Shown: piece by piece, positions 11,091 through 20,700 of the stretch
Layout of the letters: every line of letters begins with the position of its first letter
Position numbering within the stretch: the first letter of the stretch is position 1
Assembly (NCBI GenBank): GCA_033557835.1
Contig: JAWQRO010000359.1
Coordinates: forward strand, 1 to 41,470
Direction: 5' to 3'
Length of the DNA stretch: 41,470 bases
From: Helochares maculicollis
Lineage: Eukaryota; Arthropoda; Insecta; Coleoptera; Hydrophilidae
The notes under the pieces: generated by a model
What the model saw: only the letters and a program-made list of their open reading frames with translations
What the model was told of the DNA's origin: nothing
Database searches by the model: none
Made by a program: the position numbers and the translations under genes

Positions 11091-11297
11091 AAATCACAAC
11101 CTTCCCCTGCATTTGAAAAGTTCGTGCTCCCAAACAGTGCGTGGTAAGTGAAAATGTCGCCTTTAAACAATTCGCTGAGCACGCAAAAACTGCAGAGTAA
11201 CATAACAGATAAGAGTGGCAAGATAGATAAAAACAAGCTCGAAACAACAAAAGAATACACAGGAATAATATAATATCCGGGCAGTGTTCCAAATAGA
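11091..11297 (+). other. Probable 5' UTR of the receptor start exon
   Basis: A pyrimidine-leaning tract ending TTTTGTTGCAG at 11090 is a plausible splice acceptor, so the exon may start at 11091 after an upstream non-coding exon. The segment contains an upstream ORF (11154-11273) whose stop is in frame with, and 24 nt before, the main ATG. A perfect GTAAGT donor at 11144-11149 lies inside it, which would allow a separate 53-nt exon (11091-11143). The two structures cannot be told apart without transcripts. Confidence 0.4.
11154..11273 (+). CDS. Upstream ORF, 39 codons
   Basis: ATG at 11154 opens a 39-codon frame, starting MSPLNNSLSTQKLQSN, that ends in TAA at 11271-11273. It is polar and lysine/threonine-rich, without domain or signal peptide. 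It lies in the same frame as the main ORF 24 nt downstream, so reinitiation or stop read-through are conceivable, and it could lower translation of the receptor. Such a frame can occur by chance, and it would not be in the mRNA if the donor at 11144 is used. Confidence 0.3.
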   Translation: MSPLNNSLSTQKLQSNITDKSGKIDKNKLETTKEYTGII

Positions 11298-11531
11298 ATG
11301 AGTGGCTCACCGATACCAGATTTCAGGCAAACCGCCGTATCCATCGATATTCTTGTGAGACCGAACATCAGTGACACTCTGAGCTGGCCGGAAACCACCA
11401 CTTTGTTTTCCCCGATTTCATCGCCTTTGAATTCCGTGGTCGAGACCACTCCGAACCCTCTGGGAGTCAACTCGACCGATGAAGAACATTCGTCTGTCGG
11501 CACCACACCGAATCCTTTCTATTTTTACAAG
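11298..11531 (+). CDS. Start exon of a GPCR, likely CCAP receptor N-terminus
   Basis: This 78-codon open exon begins with ATG (in-frame stop upstream at 11271) and ends TTTTTACAAG immediately before GTAAGAG, a strong splice donor in phase 0. The product starts MSGSPIPDFRQTAV, is rich in Ser, Thr and Pro, has sequons NIS (residue 23) and NST (residue 58), no signal peptide and no membrane segment. It ends TTPNPFYFYK. Insect receptors for crustacean cardioactive peptide carry FYFY(E/K) directly before TEQF and TM1, so this looks like the extracellular tail of that receptor, which acts at the plasma membrane in ecdysis and cardiac signalling. The exon has better codon character and GC than its surroundings. 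No TM1 exon was found downstream, so the call rests on a short motif and splice structure. Another rhodopsin-like peptide receptor is possible. Confidence 0.5.
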
Positions 11532-11538
11532 GTAAGAG
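11532..11538 (+). other. Splice donor of the start exon
   Basis: CAAG followed by GTAAGAG fits the 5' splice-site consensus and cuts after a complete AAG codon. The reading frame continues only five more codons past it before a stop, which supports splicing here rather than a gene ending. Confidence 0.55.
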
Positions 11539-14500
11539 CCCCACGTTGACTATTTGTCGATTGTTTTTCAGGCCCGAGTAATTTACTTCCACCGTTTAAG
11601 GAAGCTTTTAAAAAAGTCCGAGTGAAAAGCCTTAGACGTTGTGATTGATTTCGGCCACGAGGAAAACGTTTCTTTTTCCTTTTATGCACTCGTTTATTTT
11701 TACTGCCCTCTTTAATTTATATGAAAAAGTTAATTTGCCAACTTACGTAACTTAATTTCCTTAATTTTATTCTATTTGTGCAATTTATATTATACCACGC
11801 AAATTAACTTGGGTTGAAACTTACTTTGTTTATTTATGTACCGAGTATAATACTCTTTGCACGTTAAAGGGAACTTACAATTTACAGTTTCTGGATAAAA
11901 ATTCGTACACTCATCACTGCCATAGAGTTATTTTCATCATGAGTTTTCAAGAACAGCATTTTTACAGTTTTGAAAATAAAAAAACAGCAATTAACAAGCG
12001 CATAAATTTATTGTAAACGAGCTGCAAAGGCTGCATGTGCGCATTCTTGAAATATAAGCCTGAAAAAAATAAAAGCTGGATTTTCAGCAATAAGGTAAAT
12101 ATTTGGTAAGTCAATAATGACTGACATTAAGTGCAGTCGCGTGGAATATTTTTAGACGTTTTTAATTCCAGATTTGTTATTTATGCGCTTCTCTCTGGCC
12201 TTAACCCAAATAACTTGTGATAAATGTAGGAAATGCCGAAACATATCACGTTACAGATAGGAACACCCGCACATTTCTGCCCGAATTTTAGAACAATTTA
12301 GATGCAAATTCACTTTCTATTGTTAGATTTGCTTACTAATTTGATTTTAGTTAAGAAAATCCAATTAAAAACAACATGTCTATTTTCGATATCTTTGAAA
12401 TAAACTTAATATATATTTTTCGGTATGGATGTAAAGTGGCTTAAGTGGCAATTTATAACATGGGTTAATTTAGATTTTCGACGTTTTTAAGAGGCGACAC
12501 AATCTGAGCAATAGGAACGCATATTTCATAAATAATATGACAAGTTAAGATTATAATCGTGACAATATTCGCTAGTTTCACCGAAAAAATATTTCAATGA
12601 TCAAACGTAAATTGCTGCTACAAATTCTAACCTGGAAAGAAAGGCAGAATTGCTGTAAATTTATTGCGATGGATTTTTATTTATAACAAGGATGGGGAGC
12701 TAAATTGTTTTGTCTATTATTTATCGTTTCTACAAACACAGTGCTGTGATTATAATTATTTAGATTCATTTGAAAATAAACGCCGTTTTGTTTGCGCAAC
12801 CTTCAACGGAACGAGTTTTTGAAATATCATCTCTACATTACAGATATTTTCGAAGGATTCAACTTCTAAACATTAATCAAAGCGTCCATATCGAATCTGA
12901 TGACAATATCTATGCTTAGTATAGAGAATAAAAAAATTTTATTTTAAAAATTACTCTCTAAAAGTACCAGAAGCGCAAACAATCGCTAAGTAAGTTTTGT
13001 TAATAAGGTCGTTAAATGTAACGTAAATATAAGGCATAAAATTTAATTGAAGGGAAGCACCACGAACTCTGGAGCTGGGAGCCATCGGTGAAAAAATCGC
13101 TTTTAAATTATGCCGCGAAGATTTCTGCACATCCAACAATATTACCCTTTACTTAATTACTTCAATTTCGCAGTGATTTTAATTTCGTACTGAATAAATA
13201 AAAATGAATATTTTTTCACAGAAGCTCCTTGGAATATATTTTGTCGAAAGTTAATTTGCCCGAAAGTTCAGGATTCAAACTTAATTACGTCTAAAATGTC
13301 AAAACAACTCTTTCTCATAATAAAACGAAATTTAACGGCAGTTTTATTATCTTTCTTGCTCCCCCTGGCTTGAAATATAATTTGAGCTAAATAATTTTAA
13401 TTGCTGCAATTGCCTGCGAAATTTTCTCCTACCTTTTCACTGCAAACTATACGTTTTAGTTGCGTTACGATTTTTCAGGAACATTTTGCCTTGGCCTTGT
13501 TTCCCATTGTTTATATATCTCTTGTGGCGGCTTTATTTGTATTTTATTTTTAGAAACAAAGTTACTTGAAGTACACATATTTCTTCGTTTCGTGATATTG
13601 ATCTACTGAAGCATAGATTTCCGCATGCTGAATTATCCGAAAAGGACTATATAAACAGTGAGTTTTATTTCTTTCGCCTGGGGTTGACATTCATATCGCT
13701 TTATGTCCCATTCGACCTTCGTCCAAACCGGGAATGAATTACAACAATCCCTTGCTTTATAAATTGCCGTTTTAGGCCCAAATCGGTGATGGCCAGGGAC
13801 CCCTGAGATCAAAAGTAAAAGCGAGGAAATCGTCCCAGTGTTTGCTTATTGTCCCCATCTTGCTTTCCGAATAATGTTTTTGTGAGTTAATGCGTGAACT
13901 GTTCTGAAAATACATCTAGATAGGTCTTTTAAATTGGTTTATTAAAATCTCTACTTTTTATTTAATGTCTGACGGTGTTTACTGTTTCAAATGGAAGGTT
14001 TTTCGTGCAGCTGAAGCAGGAGATGATATGGAGGAGACGCTTTCATTTAATTTTGCCGTCTTTCATGCTAATTGAAAGTCTGCATTCCCGATAACATAAT
14101 GCTATTTTTAAACGTAAATGAATATTTACTAGTCTGTTGCTTTCAAGAGTATTTTTTCCAGCACAAATATTCTCGCACCGATATAAATTTCATTGATTTA
14201 TTGAGCTTCATTCATGCCGCTTAACTACTAACTACTACTGTTTTGGACACATTTTATGAACACCCAAGAATTCTCTTCTGTTTTAACAATATACACTTTT
14301 TATTAGTGCTGCTATATATTTATATTTACATTTACATATACATACAAATTGTGTAATTGTATATTAAATTCAGCATCAAATATGTTAATTTTGCTACAGA
14401 TCTCTTGTATCAAAATTGTAAACAGAAAATATTTCAATAAAGCCTTAAGCAAATCATGTCTGCAAAACTTGGTTGATTTACTTTATCGACGTAGTATGTA

Positions 14501-15766
14501 TGCTGTCGCGCTCTAAAACACACAAAATGGGCAAAATCCATATATTTTTGCATGAACAGTAACATGGCAAATAAATGATAAAAATCAAAATGAGTTAGCT
14601 GCTATCACAACATTCATCTATTTGTTTATATTGTTGAATTTGAAATTTGAAAAATTATAAGGTGTGGTGCTTTTGCTGTTAAATTTAGGAAAATATGGAT
14701 TAGCTTATATAAGCCAAGTTCTTAAGTAGACAATATAATGCATTGGTTATTTGTCAACAAAAATGTTATGCGACTAATCTATACATGATTGTGTCTTGAC
14801 TAAGTGACCAACAGCCTAAAGATCTGAGGTGAAAGAAGCCAAGTGTTGCAGATAAATTGACTTTGATGACCAGTGCAGAAACAATATGAAAAGTTTTATT
14901 TTTAAGTGAGTGACAATTTTTTCAGCATATGTAATTAAGATTTTAAATACATTAGCCAAACAAAATGTCTTCTGATTACGTAGTGCATCTTCTAAAGAAA
15001 TTTCGAGCAAATTTTGAAGTTAATGCAAGCAAAGCTAGGATGAATTACTTGTAGTATGTCATATGAAATTGCACATACTATTACCAATTTGATAACCCTT
15101 GCCAGTAAAGTCTATTACAGAATAAAAGCTCACAAAAGATATGAATTGCGGGAAAACCAAATATAAAAATAAAACAGTGGAATTCAAAAGTGCATTAATT
15201 AATACAATGCAATAATGCAATAAAAAGATTAAACAAATATTGTAATAAATAGTTTTGATATTGTTCTGACTCCAAATCGAAGATGATACTTATTTAAAAA
15301 CATAACCAACTCGCTTTGTCATCAGTTGGTAAATTAAAAAACTCCAAAACAAATTGCGTTTACAGATATAACTGCTGCCAAAAATAAATAAACAGTGTAT
15401 ATCTAAGAATATTAAAGTATTTTTACACGAAGACACTTACAAAATTGCTATTAATTGATGGCATGCAGGAACACAAAGGGCGATATTTATACGTTTCGAT
15501 TCGAATCATCTAACAGCACAAAAGCTAAACATAATCTCAAATGTGCTCACGGAATTAATAAAACTATCAGATATAACATGTGAAAAAGAAAACATGAAAA
15601 TATTAAAAACGTTTTCTGGATAATAATTACTCAAATAAATTAATACAAAATACAATCTATTTTATAATAAAAAACTAATAACAACTCTCCAATCGGAAAT
15701 ACTTTGATTTGGAATCACACAATCACAAAAAGAATCACCCTAAATTCAGGGATTAGCCATCTATAG
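11539..15766. other. Presumed intron, AT-rich, little identifiable
   Basis: About 4.2 kb without a coding exon that I can support. I searched by eye for a TM1 exon beginning with Thr-Glu-Gln after an acceptor and saw none. The only coding-like trace is a possible RNase H remnant near 13023-13112 on the minus strand. Confidence 0.45.
13023..13112 (-). pseudogene. Possible RNase H remnant
   Basis: The minus strand reads KSDFFTDGSQLQSS in one frame, followed after a shift by RGASLQLNFMPYIYV. FTDGS is the first catalytic motif of RNase H domains in non-LTR retrotransposons, and G-A-S-hydrophobic is the usual next strand. Only about 30 residues are visible and a frameshift must be assumed, so this may be coincidence. 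It is distinct from the DGSKN fragments at the window start. Confidence 0.25.
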
Positions 15767-16890
15767 GACATAGTGGGGCAATTTAATTCCGGGACTGAAG
15801 CTATATCTCAGCAACCCGTAGCGACATCTATTAAAATTTTATGTCATATGAAGTTTAGACATGCATGAACATAATCTAAAACTTATATTTAAATATCTTT
15901 ATCATCTTATTTTGTTATATGTCGGAAAACAATAACGGAACAACGTGATGTTATTAATTTTCACGCTAAACTTGGCACAAGTGCCACAGAAACGTTTATA
16001 ATGATGCAAAAAGTATATGGAAGTGAGTGTTTATTACGGTCAAAGGCTTTTGAGTAGCACAAGCGTTTTTTGGAAGGCAGACAATCGCTTGAGAAAAACG
16101 AAGGTGTGGGAAGGCCAATAACAGTTCGAACAGAAGATTCAATTCAAATGCAAGAATTTGTATCGCAATGCTACACTGAGAATGATGAAAGAGGCATTAA
16201 GCATTAACAAAGAGACAATACGACAAATTCATATCGAAGAAACAATACCTTCCTCAAATCAACTATTACTGGTGACGAGACCTGGTGTTTTCAATTCGAC
16301 CCAAAAACAATACGTCAAAATGCCGAATGGAAGTTAAAATCATCACCTCACACCAAGAAAACAGTAAAACATAAAAAATCTAGACAGTGTTCATTGTTTT
16401 CTTCGATAGCACAGCTATCCATCATCCATCATAAGTTCGACCCACAGGGCCAAACAGTTACTGGTGCTTTCTATTTGGGAGTTCTACAACTATTAATGAG
16501 AAGAATTCGTCCAAAATATCGCTATTCTGATGAATGGTGTCATCACCGAGTCACACATCATTTTCGCCATTTTTGGCACGAAAGCAAGTCTATGTGTTGA
16601 ATCATTCGCCGTATTCCCCTGATTTAGCACCATGTGACCACTTTATTTCCAAAAATGAAAATGAAGTTGAAAGGACGCATTTTTAATGTTATTGAAACCA
16701 ACCGAAGAGAGTCTACGCGCATATAAGAAGCAATATCGAAAATTGAGCTTGAGCAGACATGTAAATCACTATTGAATCTCTGTGAAAAGCAGGAGGAGAG
16801 TATTTTCAAAAATGTAATAAAATTATTTGAATAAAATTGTTTTATTTCGTTTCTGTAGATTCAGTCCCGTAATCTAAATGCCGCACTGTG
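15767..16890 (+). mobile_element. Mariner, family X, copy 1
   Basis: The left end (ACATAGTGGGGCAATTTAAT at 15768, then TCCGGGACTGAA) mirrors the right end, which closes TTCAGTCCCG...GCCGCACTGTG at 16890 followed by TA. The same termini bound the copy at 31197-32487, and both copies share the leader GAAGCTATATCTCAGCAACC directly inside the left repeat. Length is about 1.12 kb. I do not assign the subfamily. The transposase is of the mariner type with an N-terminal HTH region like that of human GVQW3-type proteins. Confidence 0.8.
15934..16815 (+). pseudogene. Broken mariner transposase, family X copy 1
   Basis: Readable blocks in order are NFHAKLGTSATETF, KVYGSECL, KRFLEGRQSLEKNEG, GRPITVRTEDS, TGDETWCFQFDPKT, PQGQTVTGAFYLGVLQ, SPDLAPCDHF and KIELEQTCKSLLN. 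The start codon position has ACG instead of ATG. There are frameshifts and a gap around 16186-16250 that removes part of the linker. The second catalytic block (usually HDNAPSH) has lost several bases near 16540, so its aspartate is gone. The first (GDET) and third (PCD) remain. It is older or more damaged than the copy at 31393. Confidence 0.8.
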
Positions 16891-16892
16891 TA

Positions 16893-17334
16893 CAGTTTTT
16901 GTATTTCGTCATATAGAAATCTCTCGGTTATTGATATTTATACAGATTTATCGAAAATTAAAAGTCTTACTATTTGACTTTATATCAAAGACATGTAGTT
17001 TGTGCAATTACATTTGTACCACGTTTTTTAACAGTTTAAAGAAAAAATGTCTTAATGTACAAGCATGGCACCTACGTACATATGACAAAACAGAGAAGTT
17101 GAGAATGAAATATTTATTTATTTATGAAAATCTAAATATTTATATCCTATTGCTTAGTTCTTATTTAGTAGCACTATTAATAATCAACAATTTAAAACAA
17201 AAAATTACAATCAACCTGAAGAATCTTAAATGTTAGGCATTAATTAATTTGTACGGAATCATCATTACAACAATAATATTAATGAACATTATAAAACAAA
17301 ACTTAAAAATGTTGGCAGCCCTAGCTATTTTAGC
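16893..17334. other. AT-rich stretch with a 101-codon chance frame
   Basis: An open frame at 16931-17236 (plus) encodes a product rich in Ile, Leu, Lys and Asn with no recognisable domain, as expected for random DNA of this composition. I do not regard it as a gene. Confidence 0.4.
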
Positions 17335-17990
17335 TGAGTTAGGATACATAATATCCAAACTATATCTGATAAATCTATTAATCATTTGATATCTAGACAG
17401 ACAAAATAATAGAAGATCCTGGTTTCTCCCTTAAAAATAAGAACATTACTTCTGTTAAACTGTTGTGTTTGATAATTTATCCGACATAGTAAAACACAGG
17501 CTTCTTTTTTTTCAAATTTTACAAAAGCATAAGCGCCATCAGTGACATTTTCAGTTTCAACAGGCTCTTCATGATCAAGAAGGAAGATGTTCTTAGATAT
17601 ATCGAAGCACGTCGAAAAGTGAAGCAGAACTTTCTCTTAGGTTAATCTCTGTTTCACTGACGCTACAAAGTGTTTCAATCTCTTTGGTTTTATTTTTTTT
17701 TGGTTTACTTGATTTTACATAATCTTATGATCTTGTAATCATGTAGGAAACTCAACATTCACTTGATTTCCATTGCCTTACTTTTTCGGCCTGTTTCTAA
17801 TCTCTTCATCTCTGATATTTTTCAATACTTCAGTTTTATACGTTTCAAGCGTGTCCGTATTTTGGATTTTCCAAATGATCGACCATTTTTTGTTTGCTTG
17901 CGCATGTGAACTTCCGGGAAAGGCTTTATCTTTTTTGGCGTTTTCAATGCTGTGCAAGTAGATGGTGCAGGGCTGTCAAAATATGTCACT
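17335..17990 (-). pseudogene. C-terminus of a pogo/jerky-type transposase
   Basis: Read on the minus strand, the segment gives IKPFPEVHMRKQTKNGRS then FGKSKI, next LKNIRDEEIRNRPKK, a basic and acidic linker, then DGAYAFVKFEKKEACV and YYVG*IIK followed by EVMFLFLREKPGSS. This order (Pro-rich basic motif, GKS-I plus acidic helix, charged linker, then a small beta domain with YVLVKF-like and YVG-I motifs and a closing FLR) is typical of the C-terminal tail of DDE_1-type pogo/Tigger/jerky transposases in insects. Several stops and frameshifts are present. The catalytic DDE core is missing, so this is a truncated remnant. No terminal repeat was confirmed. Confidence 0.5.
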
Positions 17991-18254
17991 GTTGATTCAT
18001 TTAACGGAAGCTAAAGCGCAAATTAGCTTATAGGCATTTAAAGTAACTAAATAGTGCTTAAATCATAATATACAGTGTGTTGCGAAGTTAATTTACAATA
18101 CTAAACCCGCATCTTAAGGACGCCAATGTGACCACGATCTCGTATTTTCGAAGTATAAATAAAAATGTTGAAAACTTGGCTAATTTGGGTCTCCTGGCAT
18201 AATGGAAATGTTGCTGATAGACCATGCCGGGTTAAAGAATATTATGCACACACA

Positions 18255-18522
18255 ACGGCACCGTTATTGCTATCAAAATAACGGCATCACAATCAAACAC
18301 GACGTTAGATCCTTGAAAACTTCGCGATTAAATTTCTTCATGAACGCAAAACCGTCTTTATCAAAGAGAAACAGAAAATGAACATAAAAACCATTGAAGT
18401 AAATTTTATAGTTCCGCGTTTTCTCTAATCATTAAAAACAAAACGTGACCTTGAAAAAAGATCGCTTTGTATTACTATGTTCCGTCGCAAGAAAGACGAT
18501 TTCATCATACATCGCAAACTAA
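18255..18522. repeat. Tandem repeat of about 267 bp, unit 1
   Basis: This unit is repeated head-to-tail at 18523-18788. Shared anchors are GGCATCACAAT, GCGTTAGATCC-like GACGTTAGATCC, ACGTGACCT and CATCATACATCGCAA, in the same order and spacing. Near its start it contains CCGTTATT...AATAACGG, an 8-bp stem with an 8-nt loop that unit 2 lacks. It lies next to the pogo-type remnant and could be part of that or another element's non-coding end. Confidence 0.75.
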
Positions 18523-18788
18523 CGCCACCTTTATCTCTATGAAAATACCGGCATCACAATTAAAACAAAGCGTTAGATCCGTCATAATAATGAGATAAAA
18601 TTATTTCACGAACACAAAACCTTCCCAATAACATAAAGACAGAAAAACATAAACAACCATTTAAGTACAATTTTATTCCAGCGCGTTGTTTTTTGAACTG
18701 GAGATCGAACGTGACCTCGAAAGAATATCGCTTTATACATATTACCACCGCAGGAAGGGTGGATACATCATACATCGCAAGCTAACCA
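18523..18788. repeat. Tandem repeat of about 267 bp, unit 2
   Basis: Second unit in the same orientation as 18255-18522, diverged by many substitutions. It ends with CATCATACATCGCAAGCTAA, matching CATCATACATCGCAAACTAA at the end of unit 1. The 71-codon minus-strand frame inside it (18560-18775) is not conserved in unit 1, so I do not call it coding. Confidence 0.75.
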
Positions 18789-19500
18789 ATAATTTAATTG
18801 TCAACATTCTTTATCATTAAAATTAGATGGCTACTTAAATAAGATGGAGTACAGTCAATTTCTATCACTATTAATAGTACAAAGTCTTGTTATTGCTACG
18901 ACAGAAAAACATGCACCGCTTCTCTTGCGTTTGTGGTTGTAAATTTGTTGCGCTTTACGTTTTTTGATGGGCATCTGCTTTCATTTATATCACCTTGCTT
19001 ACAATAAAATGATGGTTTTTCTTTTTTCGTGCTTAGTAAGTTCAGATGGTTTGCATAGTAGTAAATATGTCTTTCTTTGAATAAGGCATAAAGAAAAGTT
19101 TAGCTAACTTACGTAGTAGTAAATAATGTGTTAAAAACAAATTGAAATGAACGCAATCCGACCAAATATGTGACGCTTGTTTTTCCTCTCCGACTGAAAG
19201 TTATTGGTCTGTTAAATTTTTTCGCTCGTTTTTATTTCTTTTCGACGAGGGTTTTTTATTATTATTTCGTCAGTTTCGAGTCCAGATGCTTTAAGCGTAA
19301 ACAAGAAGGTAATTCTTTAAAATACCGATAAAATTCGTCTCTGTTCGACCGACGACATCATAGGGAATTCCAACAGTGGTTCTTAACATGTACATGTAAT
19401 TAATATCTTGGTTAGTAATTATGCCCCAAAATGCAAACAAAAACCTATCGCTTATTATTTCTTATATCTACCACCCCTTTAAGTTTTGTACCTTAATTTA

Positions 19501-19535
19501 GAAACAGAGAGACAGAGAAAGAGGGAGAGGGAGGA
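19501..19535. repeat. Polypurine run
   Basis: Thirty-five bases of almost pure A and G, with GAGAGACAGAGAAAGAGGGA in the middle. It could be a GA-rich simple repeat or an old retroelement polypurine tract. No LTR was seen beside it. Confidence 0.6.
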
Positions 19536-20678
19536 TTTCAAAGATGGTAAAATCTTATTTATAACAGTGAAACCTTAACTGTAACAGATATGGTCTTAAA
19601 CCGAAAACAGTTAGCAATAAAAATGCGCTTAGCAAAGGATAATTGTCCCTATAACTTATAATCACGTATAAAATTACGTGCTTAGGTATTTTTACTGTGC
19701 AGTAAAATAAAATCTATCGAGTTTTAGATTTGTTCAATTGCTGTGAACGAACTTGTATTGTGCGGCGACGGCGACGGTTTAAAACTGTCGTTTTGTTGCT
19801 TTTAACCTTTAATAATATACTGTCGTCCTATTTTCTGTTTAGCACATTCGATACCTAGCAAGTTGCGAGTCTCTCGGGAGCGGAACAAGATTTAAGTGAA
19901 TCACTAGTTTATTATCTACCTATCTTTTTAGGAGATGTAAAAATAATTAAATGTAAACAGACGCAGCGATTGAATTAATTGGATATTTTTTCTTCGCGAA
20001 TAGGTTGGACGTGTTGTTCGTAACTGCAAGCGTATAAGTTGACGTATATTGCTTGTTTTGACGATAAACAATGCTCAATTCAATTATTTAATTTTTAAAA
20101 TAGTTTATATTAAAATTACGCAGATATTGATGGAAATATTCCGCTATCCTTTTATTAAGCTTAGGAAAATCTCACGTGAATACTAAATTATTTTTAGAAT
20201 CTTATTATCAAGTCTTGAAATCTAAATAAGCGTTACTTTTAGTATAAAAACAGCAAAGTAAAGTTGTATTTTATACCAATTGAAATTTTTAAAGGAAATT
20301 CACACCCGGTTAAGTATTTACTGTTTGAAACTTTTCAATTTGCATTATAACTAAATTAAGTTGCACTTGTTTTGTCATATGAAAGCCGAGTAAATATTGA
20401 ATCCAGAGAAGCTAGTAACTTTAAAACAGTAAACATTCTGCACAATTAAATTAACAAGCTGCGTATTTAGATTATACATGTCATTACCAACTTGAATACA
20501 CAATCCAGCTTCCCACATAACGCGCGAGCACAGCCAAACATAAGCGAATATTCATCCTCATTTAATTAGCCAAAGAGATTCCTCATTGATCCTCCTTTGA
20601 AAATTGTTAGTCCTCGTCCTAGTCATACAAACGAAGCCGCTCTATGCGACATCAAACCACGTTCGCCTCTTGTGAATC

Positions 20679-20700
20679 GCAATTGTTCACTTACAATTGC
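20679..20700. other. Perfect 8-bp hairpin
   Basis: GCAATTGT and ACAATTGC are exact inverse copies separated by six bases (TCACTT). No associated gene or element explains it. In a 41-kb AT-rich window one such hairpin is not surprising. Confidence 0.5.

Noticed and set aside
11072..11506. 144-codon antisense open frame with hydrophobic segments
   Set aside because: It overlaps the plus-strand start exon, has no splice or domain support, and is best seen as a shadow of the coding strand.
16931..17236. 101-codon plus-strand open frame
   Set aside because: Its Lys, Ile, Asn and Leu-rich product has no domain and is typical of random AT-rich DNA.
18560..18775. 71-codon minus-strand frame in tandem unit 2
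   Set aside because: The corresponding region of unit 1 is interrupted by stops, so the frame is not maintained.
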